This document shows, piece after piece, positions 1 through 5,212 of a stretch of 8,564 nucleotides of DNA. This DNA is from Acidobacteriota bacterium (GTDB taxonomy: Bacteria > Acidobacteriota > Aminicenantia > UBA2199): the NCBI GenBank assembly GCA_021817755.1, contig JAKAGC010000132.1, forward strand, positions 1-8,564, in the 5' to 3' direction. The notes under the pieces are model-generated. The model was given only the letters and a program-made list of their open reading frames with translations, did not search any database and was not told the DNA's origin. Every line of letters begins with the position of its first letter. Positions within the stretch are counted from its first letter, which is position 1. Made by a program: the position numbers and the translations under genes.

Positions 1-690
1 AACAAAAAGTTTGGAGTACTCAAATTTTAACTCGGCTCCAACACGTTGCTTTTTATCTGCCACACCTGTAGTTCCATCATAATAAGAAGCACCAAGAGTA
101 AGACCTTTTACAGGAGTAATAATAAAGCGCCCGACAAAGGTTTTTCGGTTATTTTCATCTGCTGTATTGGATCGACTGCCATTGATAAGCCCAAGAGTAA
201 GGCCAAAACGAACTTTACTTAATTCATAATTTCTACTGACCTGGATACCGATATCACGGGAAGGTTTGATCAAATTGCTTACCACTTCAGCTTTGTTCAC
301 CAATTCTAAATCTGCATCGGATGTGGTTTGCTCAAGACCAAAGCCATATTTAAACTGACCGATACGAATCTTAAAATTTTTAATGATAGTGGTGTCGATA
401 TAGACATCGTAAATCATTTTTTTATTATCGGAATCGGCGTTTGTTCCTTCGATAGTAAACGTATAGGTGAAGTATTTTGAGATATCCCCGGTCATACCAA
501 ACCTGGCCTGTGCGATGGAGAAATCATCTGCCTTACCGTCTGTTAAATCGACAGTATACCGTGCCCTGGCAAATCCTGTGAATTTCATATTGGGATAAGA
601 ATTCGTTGTTTGAGCAGTCGTGTCTCCTGCATATACTGCAGTTATACTCATGACTGCTACCAGGATAAAAAGCAAAACTTGTTTTTTCAT
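1..690 (-). CDS. Outer-membrane porin, phosphate-selective porin O/P-like (3' end beyond window)
   Basis: The reverse strand is open from an ATG at 690 to the window edge (230 codons), so the C-terminal part of the barrel is missing. The N-terminus is a typical Sec signal peptide: MKK, a hydrophobic run, then AVYA with likely cleavage after residue 21. The mature part alternates polar and hydrophobic residues as beta strands do. It carries the stretch 'IRIGQFKYGFGLEQTTSDAD' followed closely by 'KPSRDIGIQVSRN', which resembles the 'GqfkxPfGlE...RDiGv' signature of the O/P porin family. Its role would be passive diffusion of small, probably anionic, solutes across the outer membrane. The start is supported by GAGGT a few bases upstream. 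The gene begins 13 bases after the tupA stop on the same strand, so the two are probably co-transcribed. That suggests, but does not show, that the porin admits tungstate or a related oxyanion. Substrate specificity cannot be read from the sequence. Confidence 0.8.
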   Translation of the reverse strand, partial: MKKQVLLFILVAVMSITAVYAGDTTAQTTNSYPNMKFTGFARARYTVDLTDGKADDFSIAQARFGMTGDISKYFTYTFTIEGTNADSDNKKMIYDVYIDTTIIKNFKIRIGQFKYGFGLEQTTSDADLELVNKAEVVSNLIKPSRDIGIQVSRNYELSKVRFGLTLGLINGSRSNTADENNRKTFVGRFIITPVKGLTLGASYYDGTTGVADKKQRVGAELKFEYSKLFV

Positions 691-703
691 CTTTACCTCG
701 CTA

Positions 704-1519
704 TTATTTTATAACATCCGGAAAAAAAAGGGGACTTCCATATTTTTCGACCCCAAATTCACGGATTATTTTTTGTCCTTTAGTAGAACGAATAAAATCA
801 GCGAATGCGGTAGCCAGTTTAACTTTAACCCATGGAAATTTTGTAGGTGAGATGACGATAACGGAATAGGGATTCAGTAATTCCTGGTTTCCTTCGAGAA
901 GGATATCCAGTACATCCAATTCCTTTTTGTGTGCCAGCCACGTACCACGATCCGTAAGACAATAGGTTTTCTTTTCATTGGCAATTCGAAGAGTGGCTTC
1001 CATCCCGGTTCCACTTTCCAGATATGCAGCACCGGAGGGTTTAACAGAAGCGGCTTTCCACAAATTCAATTCCTTCTTATTGGTACCGGAATCATCACCT
1101 CGTGAAACAAACGGTTGTCCGGATTTTACAAGTTTTGTTAACGCTTCGATAAGCTGAAGACCTTTGATCCCGGCGGGATCTTCTTTAGGACCAACAATTA
1201 CAAAATCGTTGTGCATCACATCTAGCCGCTCTACACCAAATCCATCCGCTACGAACTTATCTTCCGATGCCCGATCATGTACAAGTAAAACATCTGCATT
1301 TCCATCACGGGCAATACGAATGGCCTGGCCGGTTCCTACCGCAATTACTTTTACCTGGCAATCAAAATCTTTTTCAAAGACAGGAATAAGTGCATCAAAT
1401 AAACCCGAATCAAGTGTCGAAGTAGTTGATGCCAGAGTAATCGATTCTTTTGCCATCGCAGGCATAAATACCATTGAAAGCACCAATAGCATTACATAAA
1501 ACATTACATTCTTTTTCAT
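704..1519 (-). CDS. tupA: Tungstate ABC transporter substrate-binding protein TupA
   Basis: This is a 271-residue periplasmic binding protein for tungstate uptake. A Sec signal peptide (residues 1-23, ending PAMA) precedes the mature protein. The 'LASTTSTLDSGLFD' segment (29-42) matches the TTTS-type oxyanion-binding motif at the start of TupA proteins. It is followed by 'KVIAVGTGQAIRIARDGNAD' (57-76), 'VLLVHDRASEDKFV' (77-90), 'NDFVIVGPKEDPAGI' (104-118) and 'SRGDDSGTNKKELNLW' (139-154), all typical of the family. Length is normal and the protein looks complete. The start is fixed by AAGGAGGAAC directly upstream. In known systems TupA delivers tungstate to the permease TupB and ATPase TupC, and tungsten then serves pterin-cofactor enzymes. 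Neither tupB nor tupC lies in the window; the next gene downstream is a porin. The closest alternative, a molybdate- or sulfate-binding protein, fits less well because the STTST motif is TupA-type. Confidence 0.9.
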   Translation of the reverse strand: MKKNVMFYVMLLVLSMVFMPAMAKESITLASTTSTLDSGLFDALIPVFEKDFDCQVKVIAVGTGQAIRIARDGNADVLLVHDRASEDKFVADGFGVERLDVMHNDFVIVGPKEDPAGIKGLQLIEALTKLVKSGQPFVSRGDDSGTNKKELNLWKAASVKPSGAAYLESGTGMEATLRIANEKKTYCLTDRGTWLAHKKELDVLDILLEGNQELLNPYSVIVISPTKFPWVKVKLATAFADFIRSTKGQKIIREFGVEKYGSPLFFPDVIK

Positions 1520-1520
1520 A

Positions 1521-1643
1521 GTTCCTCCTTTCTAAGTTCGAGAGGCTTGACCGTTTCCGGTCAAACCCTACCGATCAGGCGGCGTGGTGTAATGATTTAT
1601 TACACTTTAGCACCCACTGATTCGGAGGCGATACTTTAATTGA
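1521..1643 (-). promoter_or_regulatory. Structured 5' leader of tupA; candidate riboswitch
   Basis: The predicted transcript has about 120 nt ahead of the tupA ATG, and it folds well by eye. Arm 1 (1625-1571) pairs CCGA-AUCAG with CUGAUCGG (8 bp, one bulged A), then GGGUG with CACgCC, and is capped by GUGUAAU/AUUACAC (7 bp, 1605-1587). Arm 2 (1568-1543) is an 11-bp hairpin with a GAAA tetraloop (UUGACCG-GAAA-CGGUCAA plus four further pairs including two G-U). A CCUCC at 1628-1624, at the base of arm 1, is complementary to the GGAGG ribosome binding site at 1528-1524. Pairing the two would open the outer end of arm 1, which is the logic of a translational switch. Moco/Tuco-type riboswitches are known to control molybdenum and tungsten genes, but I cannot match their consensus here. 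The ligand is unknown and the structure is inferred by hand. Confidence 0.55.
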
Positions 1644-1645
1644 GT

Positions 1646-1666
1646 TCTAATTATATCACAATTAGA
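1646..1666. repeat. 7-bp inverted repeat over the tupA -10 box
   Basis: TCTAATT (1646-1652) and AATTAGA (1660-1666) are perfect inverted copies separated by 7 bases. The left copy covers part of the -10 element. The placement is what one expects of a repressor operator, but AT-rich DNA yields such repeats by chance, and no regulator gene is nearby. Confidence 0.35.
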
Positions 1667-1678
1667 GTACAATGTAAA
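1650..1678 (-). promoter_or_regulatory. Promoter of the tupA-porin unit
   Basis: On the reverse strand TTTACA (1678-1673) and TATAAT (1655-1650) are separated by exactly 17 bases. A TG one base upstream of the -10 makes it an extended -10. Transcription would start near 1643, giving the leader described separately. Confidence 0.75.
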
Positions 1679-1679
1679 G

Positions 1680-1908
1680 CGGCTTAGAATTTTCAAATAA
1701 TAATATATCCTTTTTTGGGGAAAAAGTCTAATGTATCTATATCTAAAATTCGCAGTTTAACCGTTTTCAGACTGTAAACTTAATCTCTCCATTTCATCCC
1801 TCTACAGGGTGGAGTCCTTTGATAATTCTCATCATAAAACGCTCTATGTATTGGTATCATACCTGCAATTCTAAAACTTAACCGTAAATTTCGGTGAATC
1901 AAATTCAA
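1680..1908. other. Intergenic spacer without a visible gene
   Basis: This AT-rich stretch lies between the divergent tupA and peptide-precursor promoters. I see no reading frame with a ribosome binding site, no RNA gene and no strong stem. The only structure noted is a weak CTTTTT/AAAAAG pairing around a GGGG loop at 1710-1726. Confidence 0.5.
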
Positions 1909-1937
1909 TTGACTTCAATCAGATTATATGTTAAAAT
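1909..1937 (+). promoter_or_regulatory. Promoter of the peptide precursor gene
   Basis: TTGACT (1909-1914) and TAAAAT (1932-1937) lie exactly 17 bases apart. Start of transcription near 1944 gives an untranslated leader of about 165 nt before the precursor ATG, which is unusually long for a small peptide gene. Confidence 0.7.
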
Positions 1938-2064
1938 GTGACTTCCAAATGGCAAATTCCTTCTCGACAATAAAACCGGAATTTCTCTTCTATTAAACTT
2001 CATCAAACTCACTATACTCCAAATTTTTTAAATTTATTATTTTTAAATAAATAATGACTACGAT

Positions 2065-2101
2065 ATTTCCCTACCAACCAAGGGAAATTAAAAATAGGAG
2101 G
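2065..2101 (+). promoter_or_regulatory. Leader hairpin and ribosome binding site of the peptide precursor
   Basis: ATTTCCCT (2065-2072) and AGGGAAAT (2081-2088) form a perfect 8-bp stem with an 8-nt loop. It ends eight bases before a strong AGGAGG (2096-2101). That site is 7 bases from the ATG at 2109 but only 1 base from the ATG at 2103, so 2109 is the better start. The hairpin leaves the ribosome binding site free, so it may protect the RNA or set translation level. Confidence 0.55.
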
Positions 2102-2108
2102 AATGTCA

Positions 2109-2348
2109 ATGAAACCCAAAACATTGAACAAAAAACTGAGTTTTTCAAAAGAAACTGTCTCCAATTTAAGCGATCAAAGCATGGAAGACGTTCTCGGCGG
2201 AGCTACATGGACCTGTTCTTTCACCATGAGCTGCAGTTGCAACACAGTCTGCCAGAACACCTGCCAGGCAGCATGCAATACGGCAGCCTGCGTATCGGTC
2301 GCTACCGGTTGCTACCCTGTTTGTTCCAAATCCCCCTGCCCGGTGTAA
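2109..2348 (+). CDS. Cysteine-rich double-glycine-leader RiPP precursor (class I lanthipeptide-like)
   Basis: This encodes 79 residues from the ATG best placed behind AGGAGG; an in-frame ATG six bases upstream is too close to the ribosome binding site. The leader (1-31) contains 'KKLSFSKETVSNLSDQSMED' and ends VLGG. This is the pattern of GG-type leaders of class I lanthipeptide-like and related natural-product precursors, which are cut after GG by a C39-type peptidase-transporter. The core (32-79) has 10 cysteines at 36, 42, 44, 48, 52, 56, 61, 68, 72 and 77, 13 Ser/Thr, one Lys and no acidic residue. Cys 44-48-52-56 recur every four residues. The Ser/Thr plus Cys mix suits (methyl)lanthionine rings, but thioether (sacti- or ranthipeptide) or disulfide crosslinks are possible. 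No dehydratase, cyclase, radical SAM enzyme or transporter lies in the window, so any partner enzymes are elsewhere. The core is visibly richer in GC than its AT-rich flanks, partly because 8 of 10 Cys codons are TGC. The class is an inference; RiPP-precursor character is well supported. Confidence 0.75.
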   Translation: MKPKTLNKKLSFSKETVSNLSDQSMEDVLGGATWTCSFTMSCSCNTVCQNTCQAACNTAACVSVATGCYPVCSKSPCPV

Positions 2349-2387
2349 AAACAATCTTTTCTTAAATATTTAAACCCCACCCAACCA

Positions 2388-2425
2388 GTACGCTGCTTTA
2401 CTCCTCACTAAGTAAAGCAGCGTGC
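2388..2425 (+). terminator. Strong hairpin after the peptide precursor gene
   Basis: ACGCTGCTTTACT (2390-2402) and AGTAAAGCAGCGT (2411-2423) are perfect 13-bp arms around an 8-nt loop, extended to 15 bp by one G-U and one G-C pair. It lies 40 bases after the stop codon. No run of T follows directly, so it may act as an RNA-stabilising 3' end or an inefficient terminator rather than a classical intrinsic one. Confidence 0.55.
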
Positions 2426-2466
2426 TCTAAACATTATTGAATCCAACTATTCTTTCTTACTTTATA

Positions 2467-2501
2467 CCCCCTGCCGGGGGCCAAACTTTTGAAAAAGTTT
2501 G
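2467..2501. repeat. Two adjacent small palindromes
   Basis: CCCCC-TGCC-GGGGG (2467-2480) is followed directly by CAAACTTTT-GA-AAAAGTTTG (2482-2501). The GC-rich block stands out in AT-rich surroundings. The arrangement may be a decayed copy of a dispersed intergenic repeat, or an RNA 3'-end structure. No second copy exists in the window. Confidence 0.4.
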
Positions 2502-2523
2502 ATCAAAACGTTTGTTTAAGATA

Positions 2524-2574
2524 TCAATGACCTTCATAGTACACGGGTCTTTTTTATTTAAAATGGGTCATTGA
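2524..2574. repeat. 9-bp inverted repeat with a 33-bp loop
   Basis: TCAATGACC (2524-2532) and GGTCATTGA (2566-2574) are perfect inverted copies. The loop contains GGGTC followed by a T-rich run (TCTTTTTTATTT). This could be a weak terminator on the plus strand, but no gene obviously needs it. Confidence 0.3.
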
Positions 2575-2589
2575 GGATAAATGGATTAG

Positions 2590-2778
2590 TTTTCCACAAT
2601 ACTTCGTTTAAATCCGCTAAAAACCGATAACAAATGTGTAATAGGTTAACAGAGAAGTGATTTGGGATACTAACCGTCACGGATCGCCGAATGATGGGGA
2701 TAATCGTGTTTAATAGTGGAGATCGGCGTTTTCGAGACTTTTCCACAAAAAATGTGGAAAACATTCCCTGGTGGAAAA
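2590..2778. other. Cluster of DnaA-box-like sites (TTTTCCACA)
   Basis: Three exact TTTTCCACA copies lie at 2590-2598 (+), 2739-2747 (+) and 2753-2761 (-), and a one-mismatch copy (TTTTCCACC) lies at 2770-2778 (-). The middle pair forms a near-palindrome with a 5-bp spacer. TTTTCCACA is a known variant of the DnaA box TTATCCACA, and I see no exact copy elsewhere in the window. The cluster could belong to a replication origin or a DnaA-titrating site. No dnaA, dnaN, gyr or parAB gene is present, so the origin reading is only a possibility. Confidence 0.35.
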
Positions 2779-2790
2779 TTTTAACAGAGA
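2646..2790. repeat. 10-bp direct repeat TTAACAGAGA, 135 bp apart
   Basis: TTAACAGAGA occurs at 2646-2655 and 2781-2790, enclosing most of the DnaA-box-like cluster. A related TTAACAGACA lies at about 2994. The repeat may be part of an origin-type array, a trace of an excised element, or chance. Confidence 0.3.
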
Positions 2791-2828
2791 TTTAACCGAA
2801 CCAATTTTTTGAACTCCCGAAAATACTT

Positions 2829-2847
2829 AGGGATATTTTCCCTTTTT
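2829..2847 (+). terminator. Weak terminator-like hairpin
   Basis: AGGGA (2829-2833), a 5-nt loop and TCCCT (2839-2843) are followed by TTTT. The 5-bp stem is short and no plus-strand gene ends nearby, so this is a low-confidence call. Confidence 0.2.
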
Positions 2848-2955
2848 AATAAAAAGAAGTTTCTTATCAGTCAACACTTTTCGCTTATGCCTGTTAAATT
2901 AAAATGATTTTTTTATTTGAACGCCATAACTGAACAAAAGCCAAACAAGTCGGTT

Positions 2956-2972
2956 TGCTGCATTTTGCAGCA
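2956..2972 (-). terminator. Hairpin downstream of the HEAT-cyclophilin gene
   Basis: TGCTGCA and TGCAGCA form a 7-bp stem around three bases, about 50 bases past the stop codon of the reverse-strand gene. There is no adjacent U-run on that strand. It may mark the transcript end, but it is not a textbook terminator. Confidence 0.3.
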
Positions 2973-3024
2973 CTTGATTAACTTTACAAATCCTTAACAG
3001 ACACTGATTTTAAAGGGGAAGGTA

Positions 3025-4998
3025 CTATAAAATTTTAAATGAGGAAATGCAATCTCCAATACCGATGCGATGGACGACATCCATACCGGAAATCACTCGG
3101 CCAAAAATGGAATATTGACCGTCCAGATGAGGAGAAAGTGAATGTGTTATAAACCATTGGCTGCCTTCGGTATCCTTTCCGGATGAGGCCATACCGACTG
3201 TTCCTTCTCCATAATAAAGAGGACCGAATTCAGAACCGATGGTATAATCGGGACCACCGGAACCATCTCCGCGAGGGCAACCATATTGAATTACAAAATT
3301 AGGAACCACACGATGAAATGTGCTGTGTTTATAAAAATTCTCTTTGATTAATCGTATAAAATTGGAGACGGAACCTGGAGCCTTATTGACCATTAATTCG
3401 ATTACAATATCGCCTTTCGTAGTTTTTAATAGGACTTTTTGCTTAGGAGAAATAGATTTGATAAGCTCCCAATCGATGGAGCGATTAGCAAAAGGTGAAA
3501 CAACGGGAAGATTTTCGTGTCCTTCATAATAGTTAACAGCCCTGGTTAATTCTTGCCACATTTCGAGATCACGAGGTAATTTGCATTTCTTTAAGGCAGC
3601 GGATAGAAAAGAATAATCCGTAATAAATCTTTTTAAGTTAATCTGCGGATCATACAAGATTGAGGCAGAAGGTGAAATAAGTGCTAAATCACCGGATTCT
3701 ATGGCTTTCTTAAAAATAGTTGAAAAAGTTTTCAACAGATTTTCATCGCCAACTCCGGCAGTATTTGCACACATATTGGCAAGAGAAGAAATAGCAGCGG
3801 ATCGAATGGGAATAGCGATTGAATCACCTGAAAACGCAATATCCTCCAAGATGGGAAGATTTCGCGTATCTCCAGTCAATGCCGTAACCAATGCCACTTT
3901 TTTATAGGTATTTTTCGATAAAGAATAAACATGAGTAATCCATTTTGAAATCTCTTCCTTCTGGATATCTGTAGTGGAAAAGGTAAGGGCAGCTCCGTAC
4001 ATATTGGCGCGTACCCGCCACTGCTTTAATTGTTTAGCTGTTTTAAAATAAAGAGAAGCATCTGAACTGTTTCCCCTAGCCTGGAAATACTCGGAAATAG
4101 TAATTGCTACATTGGATTCAGGACCGGAAAGAAGCTTAAAGAAAGTATCTTTAATAACCGGATATTCAAACGCTCCAAGAGCTCGAACAGCACTCACCCT
4201 GATTCTGTAATCAAGAGAAGAACAGGCAATGGTTTTTAACCGTTCCAAAATGGATGGATGTTTTGCTTTACCCATAGAACCTACGATCGCAATACGGGTA
4301 AACAGATCATTGGTATTATCGTAAATTTTTAATAGTGTCTCATAATTCGGAGTAAGAATAATGGTAGCGCGGGAAAGGAAATGGGCAGCAATGCGTTGTG
4401 CATCGATAGAACGGGTTTGTTCGATTAAAGAAAACGCCAAGCTAATACACCGTGGATTATGAATATTCCGAAGAGCGAACCGGTATAATCCTCTGGCTTG
4501 ACCTAAAAGTGCTTCGGGTTCCTGGTGTGTATCATAATTGAGAAGGCTATCCAACGCATTTACAGAACCGCATTTCCCGAGAGCCTCGAGAATCATGGAA
4601 ATACAATGTGACGACTTTTCCACCTGTAATGCATTAAGAAGGGAAATCTCGGCAAGTGGAGAACGGGTTTGCCCGAGTGCATATGCAGCAGCGGCACGGG
4701 TAGCATCGTTTGAATCACTGAGAGCTTTTGTAAGAGGAACAATCGATTCGGGAGATTGAACGGAAGCCAGGGCAATAGCTGTGTACTCTCTATAACTGGG
4801 ATTTTCAGACGAAAGAAACGGGATCAATCCGGATGTATTACGTTGATTCTGTAAATCATAAATCTGTCGAATAACAGGATCAATAAATATATTTTCACGA
4901 CTTTGAGATTTCGTTTCGTTTTTTTGAAGCGTGATTTCCCCGGTAAAGCCAATTAACGCCAGACATAGAAATAAAAAGATAAAAGCAGGATATTTCAT
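3025..4998 (-). CDS. Exported HEAT-repeat protein with C-terminal cyclophilin-type peptidyl-prolyl isomerase
   Basis: This is a 657-residue protein. Residues 1-20 are a short hydrophobic signal peptide or anchor with no clear lipobox, so it probably acts in the periplasm. Residues about 40-460 are helical HEAT-like repeats ('REYTAIALASVQSPESIVPL', 'ATRAAAAYALGQTRSPLAEI', 'RIRVSAVRALGAFEYPVIKD'), a scaffold for protein contacts. Residues about 519-657 form a cyclophilin domain that catalyses cis-trans isomerisation of X-Pro bonds. It keeps 'FHRVVPNFVIQ' (catalytic Arg563, Phe568, Gln571), 'GTVGMA' and 'GSQWFIT' (Gln614, Phe616). The positions matching human CypA Trp121 and His126 are His624 and Tyr629, as is common in bacterial enzymes, so activity is likely. 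The start is preceded by AAGGAAA at suitable spacing; the stop is TAG. Such HEAT-cyclophilin fusions occur in several Gram-negative groups. The client proteins are unknown. A tRNA-Pro gene lies 68 bases upstream on the same strand, probably by chance. Confidence 0.85.
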   Translation of the reverse strand: MKYPAFIFLFLCLALIGFTGEITLQKNETKSQSRENIFIDPVIRQIYDLQNQRNTSGLIPFLSSENPSYREYTAIALASVQSPESIVPLTKALSDSNDATRAAAAYALGQTRSPLAEISLLNALQVEKSSHCISMILEALGKCGSVNALDSLLNYDTHQEPEALLGQARGLYRFALRNIHNPRCISLAFSLIEQTRSIDAQRIAAHFLSRATIILTPNYETLLKIYDNTNDLFTRIAIVGSMGKAKHPSILERLKTIACSSLDYRIRVSAVRALGAFEYPVIKDTFFKLLSGPESNVAITISEYFQARGNSSDASLYFKTAKQLKQWRVRANMYGAALTFSTTDIQKEEISKWITHVYSLSKNTYKKVALVTALTGDTRNLPILEDIAFSGDSIAIPIRSAAISSLANMCANTAGVGDENLLKTFSTIFKKAIESGDLALISPSASILYDPQINLKRFITDYSFLSAALKKCKLPRDLEMWQELTRAVNYYEGHENLPVVSPFANRSIDWELIKSISPKQKVLLKTTKGDIVIELMVNKAPGSVSNFIRLIKENFYKHSTFHRVVPNFVIQYGCPRGDGSGGPDYTIGSEFGPLYYGEGTVGMASSGKDTEGSQWFITHSLSPHLDGQYSIFGRVISGMDVVHRIGIGDCISSFKIL

Positions 4999-5022
4999 GT
5001 TATCATTTCCTTTTTATATCGA

Positions 5023-5028
5023 ATTATA
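5023..5028 (-). promoter_or_regulatory. Possible -10 element of the HEAT-cyclophilin gene
   Basis: TATAAT on the reverse strand lies 24 bases before the ATG. The hexamer 17 bases upstream (TAGTTT) is a poor -35, so this promoter may be weak or may need an activator. Read-through from the tRNA promoter is also possible because no terminator is seen between them. Confidence 0.4.
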
Positions 5029-5066
5029 ACATATGATAAGCGGTGAAACTATAAAGAAGGAGAGAA

Positions 5067-5140
5067 TCGGGGTGAGAGGATTCGAACCTCCGACCTCACG
5101 GTCCCGAACCGTGCGCGCCACCAGACTGCGCCACACCCCG
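5067..5140 (-). tRNA. tRNA-Pro, anticodon CGG
   Basis: A full cloverleaf is visible on the reverse strand. The acceptor stem is CGGGGTG/CACCCCG, and the D arm is GCGC-AGTCTGGTG-GCGC. The anticodon stem CACGG/CCGTG carries the loop TTCGGGA (anticodon CGG at 5106-5104, reads CCG), and the T arm is GGAGG-TTCGAAT-CCTCT. The discriminator is A at 5067, and the next bases are TTC, so the 3' CCA is not encoded and must be added by CCA-adding enzyme. CGGGGTG at the 5' end and G37 fit bacterial proline tRNAs. Confidence 0.95.
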
Positions 5141-5154
5141 ATCCGGATATAACT

Positions 5155-5183
5155 ATTCTACCATAAAATGATGCCGGAAGGAA
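5155..5183 (-). promoter_or_regulatory. Promoter of tRNA-Pro
   Basis: On the reverse strand TAGAAT (5160-5155) is preceded by TGG, giving an extended -10. TTCCTT lies 17 bases upstream as a modest -35. The start would be near 5148, just ahead of the mature tRNA 5' end. Confidence 0.5.
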
Positions 5184-5212
5184 GAGCTTTGGAATAAAAA
5201 AATATCAAAACG

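Larger units (their letters stand above)
2426..3024. other. Intergenic region without a convincing gene
   Basis: About 600 bases lie between the precursor hairpin and the end of the HEAT-cyclophilin gene. It holds several palindromes and a cluster of DnaA-box-like sites, listed separately. A 68-codon reverse-strand frame at 2558-2764 has no well-spaced ribosome binding site, runs through the DnaA-like boxes and resembles no family I know; I do not call it a gene. Confidence 0.5.

Noticed and set aside
620..850. Plus-strand frame across the tupA-porin junction
   Set aside because: It is antisense to two well-supported genes and has no family resemblance.
1164..1499. 111-codon plus-strand frame antisense to tupA
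   Set aside because: The product is Ser/Thr-rich, as expected from the complement of a real gene, and it has no domain.
1710..1726. CTTTTTT-GGGG-AAAAAG as a terminator
   Set aside because: The stem is only six weak A-T-rich pairs and no gene ends beside it.
2054..2365. A 103-codon plus-strand frame overlapping the peptide precursor
   Set aside because: It has no ribosome binding site at its ATG, begins ahead of the leader hairpin, and encodes an Arg-rich, low-complexity product typical of a shifted frame. The in-phase precursor has a strong ribosome binding site and a recognisable leader.
2558..2764. 68-codon reverse-strand frame
   Set aside because: There is no properly spaced ribosome binding site, no recognised domain, and it runs through the DnaA-box-like sites and palindromes. 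Most likely chance.
2388..2790. Insertion-sequence or integrated-element ends
   Set aside because: The inverted and direct repeats do not bracket a transposase or integrase frame, and no target-site duplication is clear.
4615..4623. TTTTCCACC, a one-mismatch DnaA box, inside the HEAT-cyclophilin gene
   Set aside because: It is a single isolated copy within coding sequence. It shows that near-matches arise by chance and tempers the call at 2770-2778.
4538..4775. Small frames on both strands inside the HEAT-cyclophilin gene
   Set aside because: They are shadows of a continuous 657-residue reading frame with clear domains.
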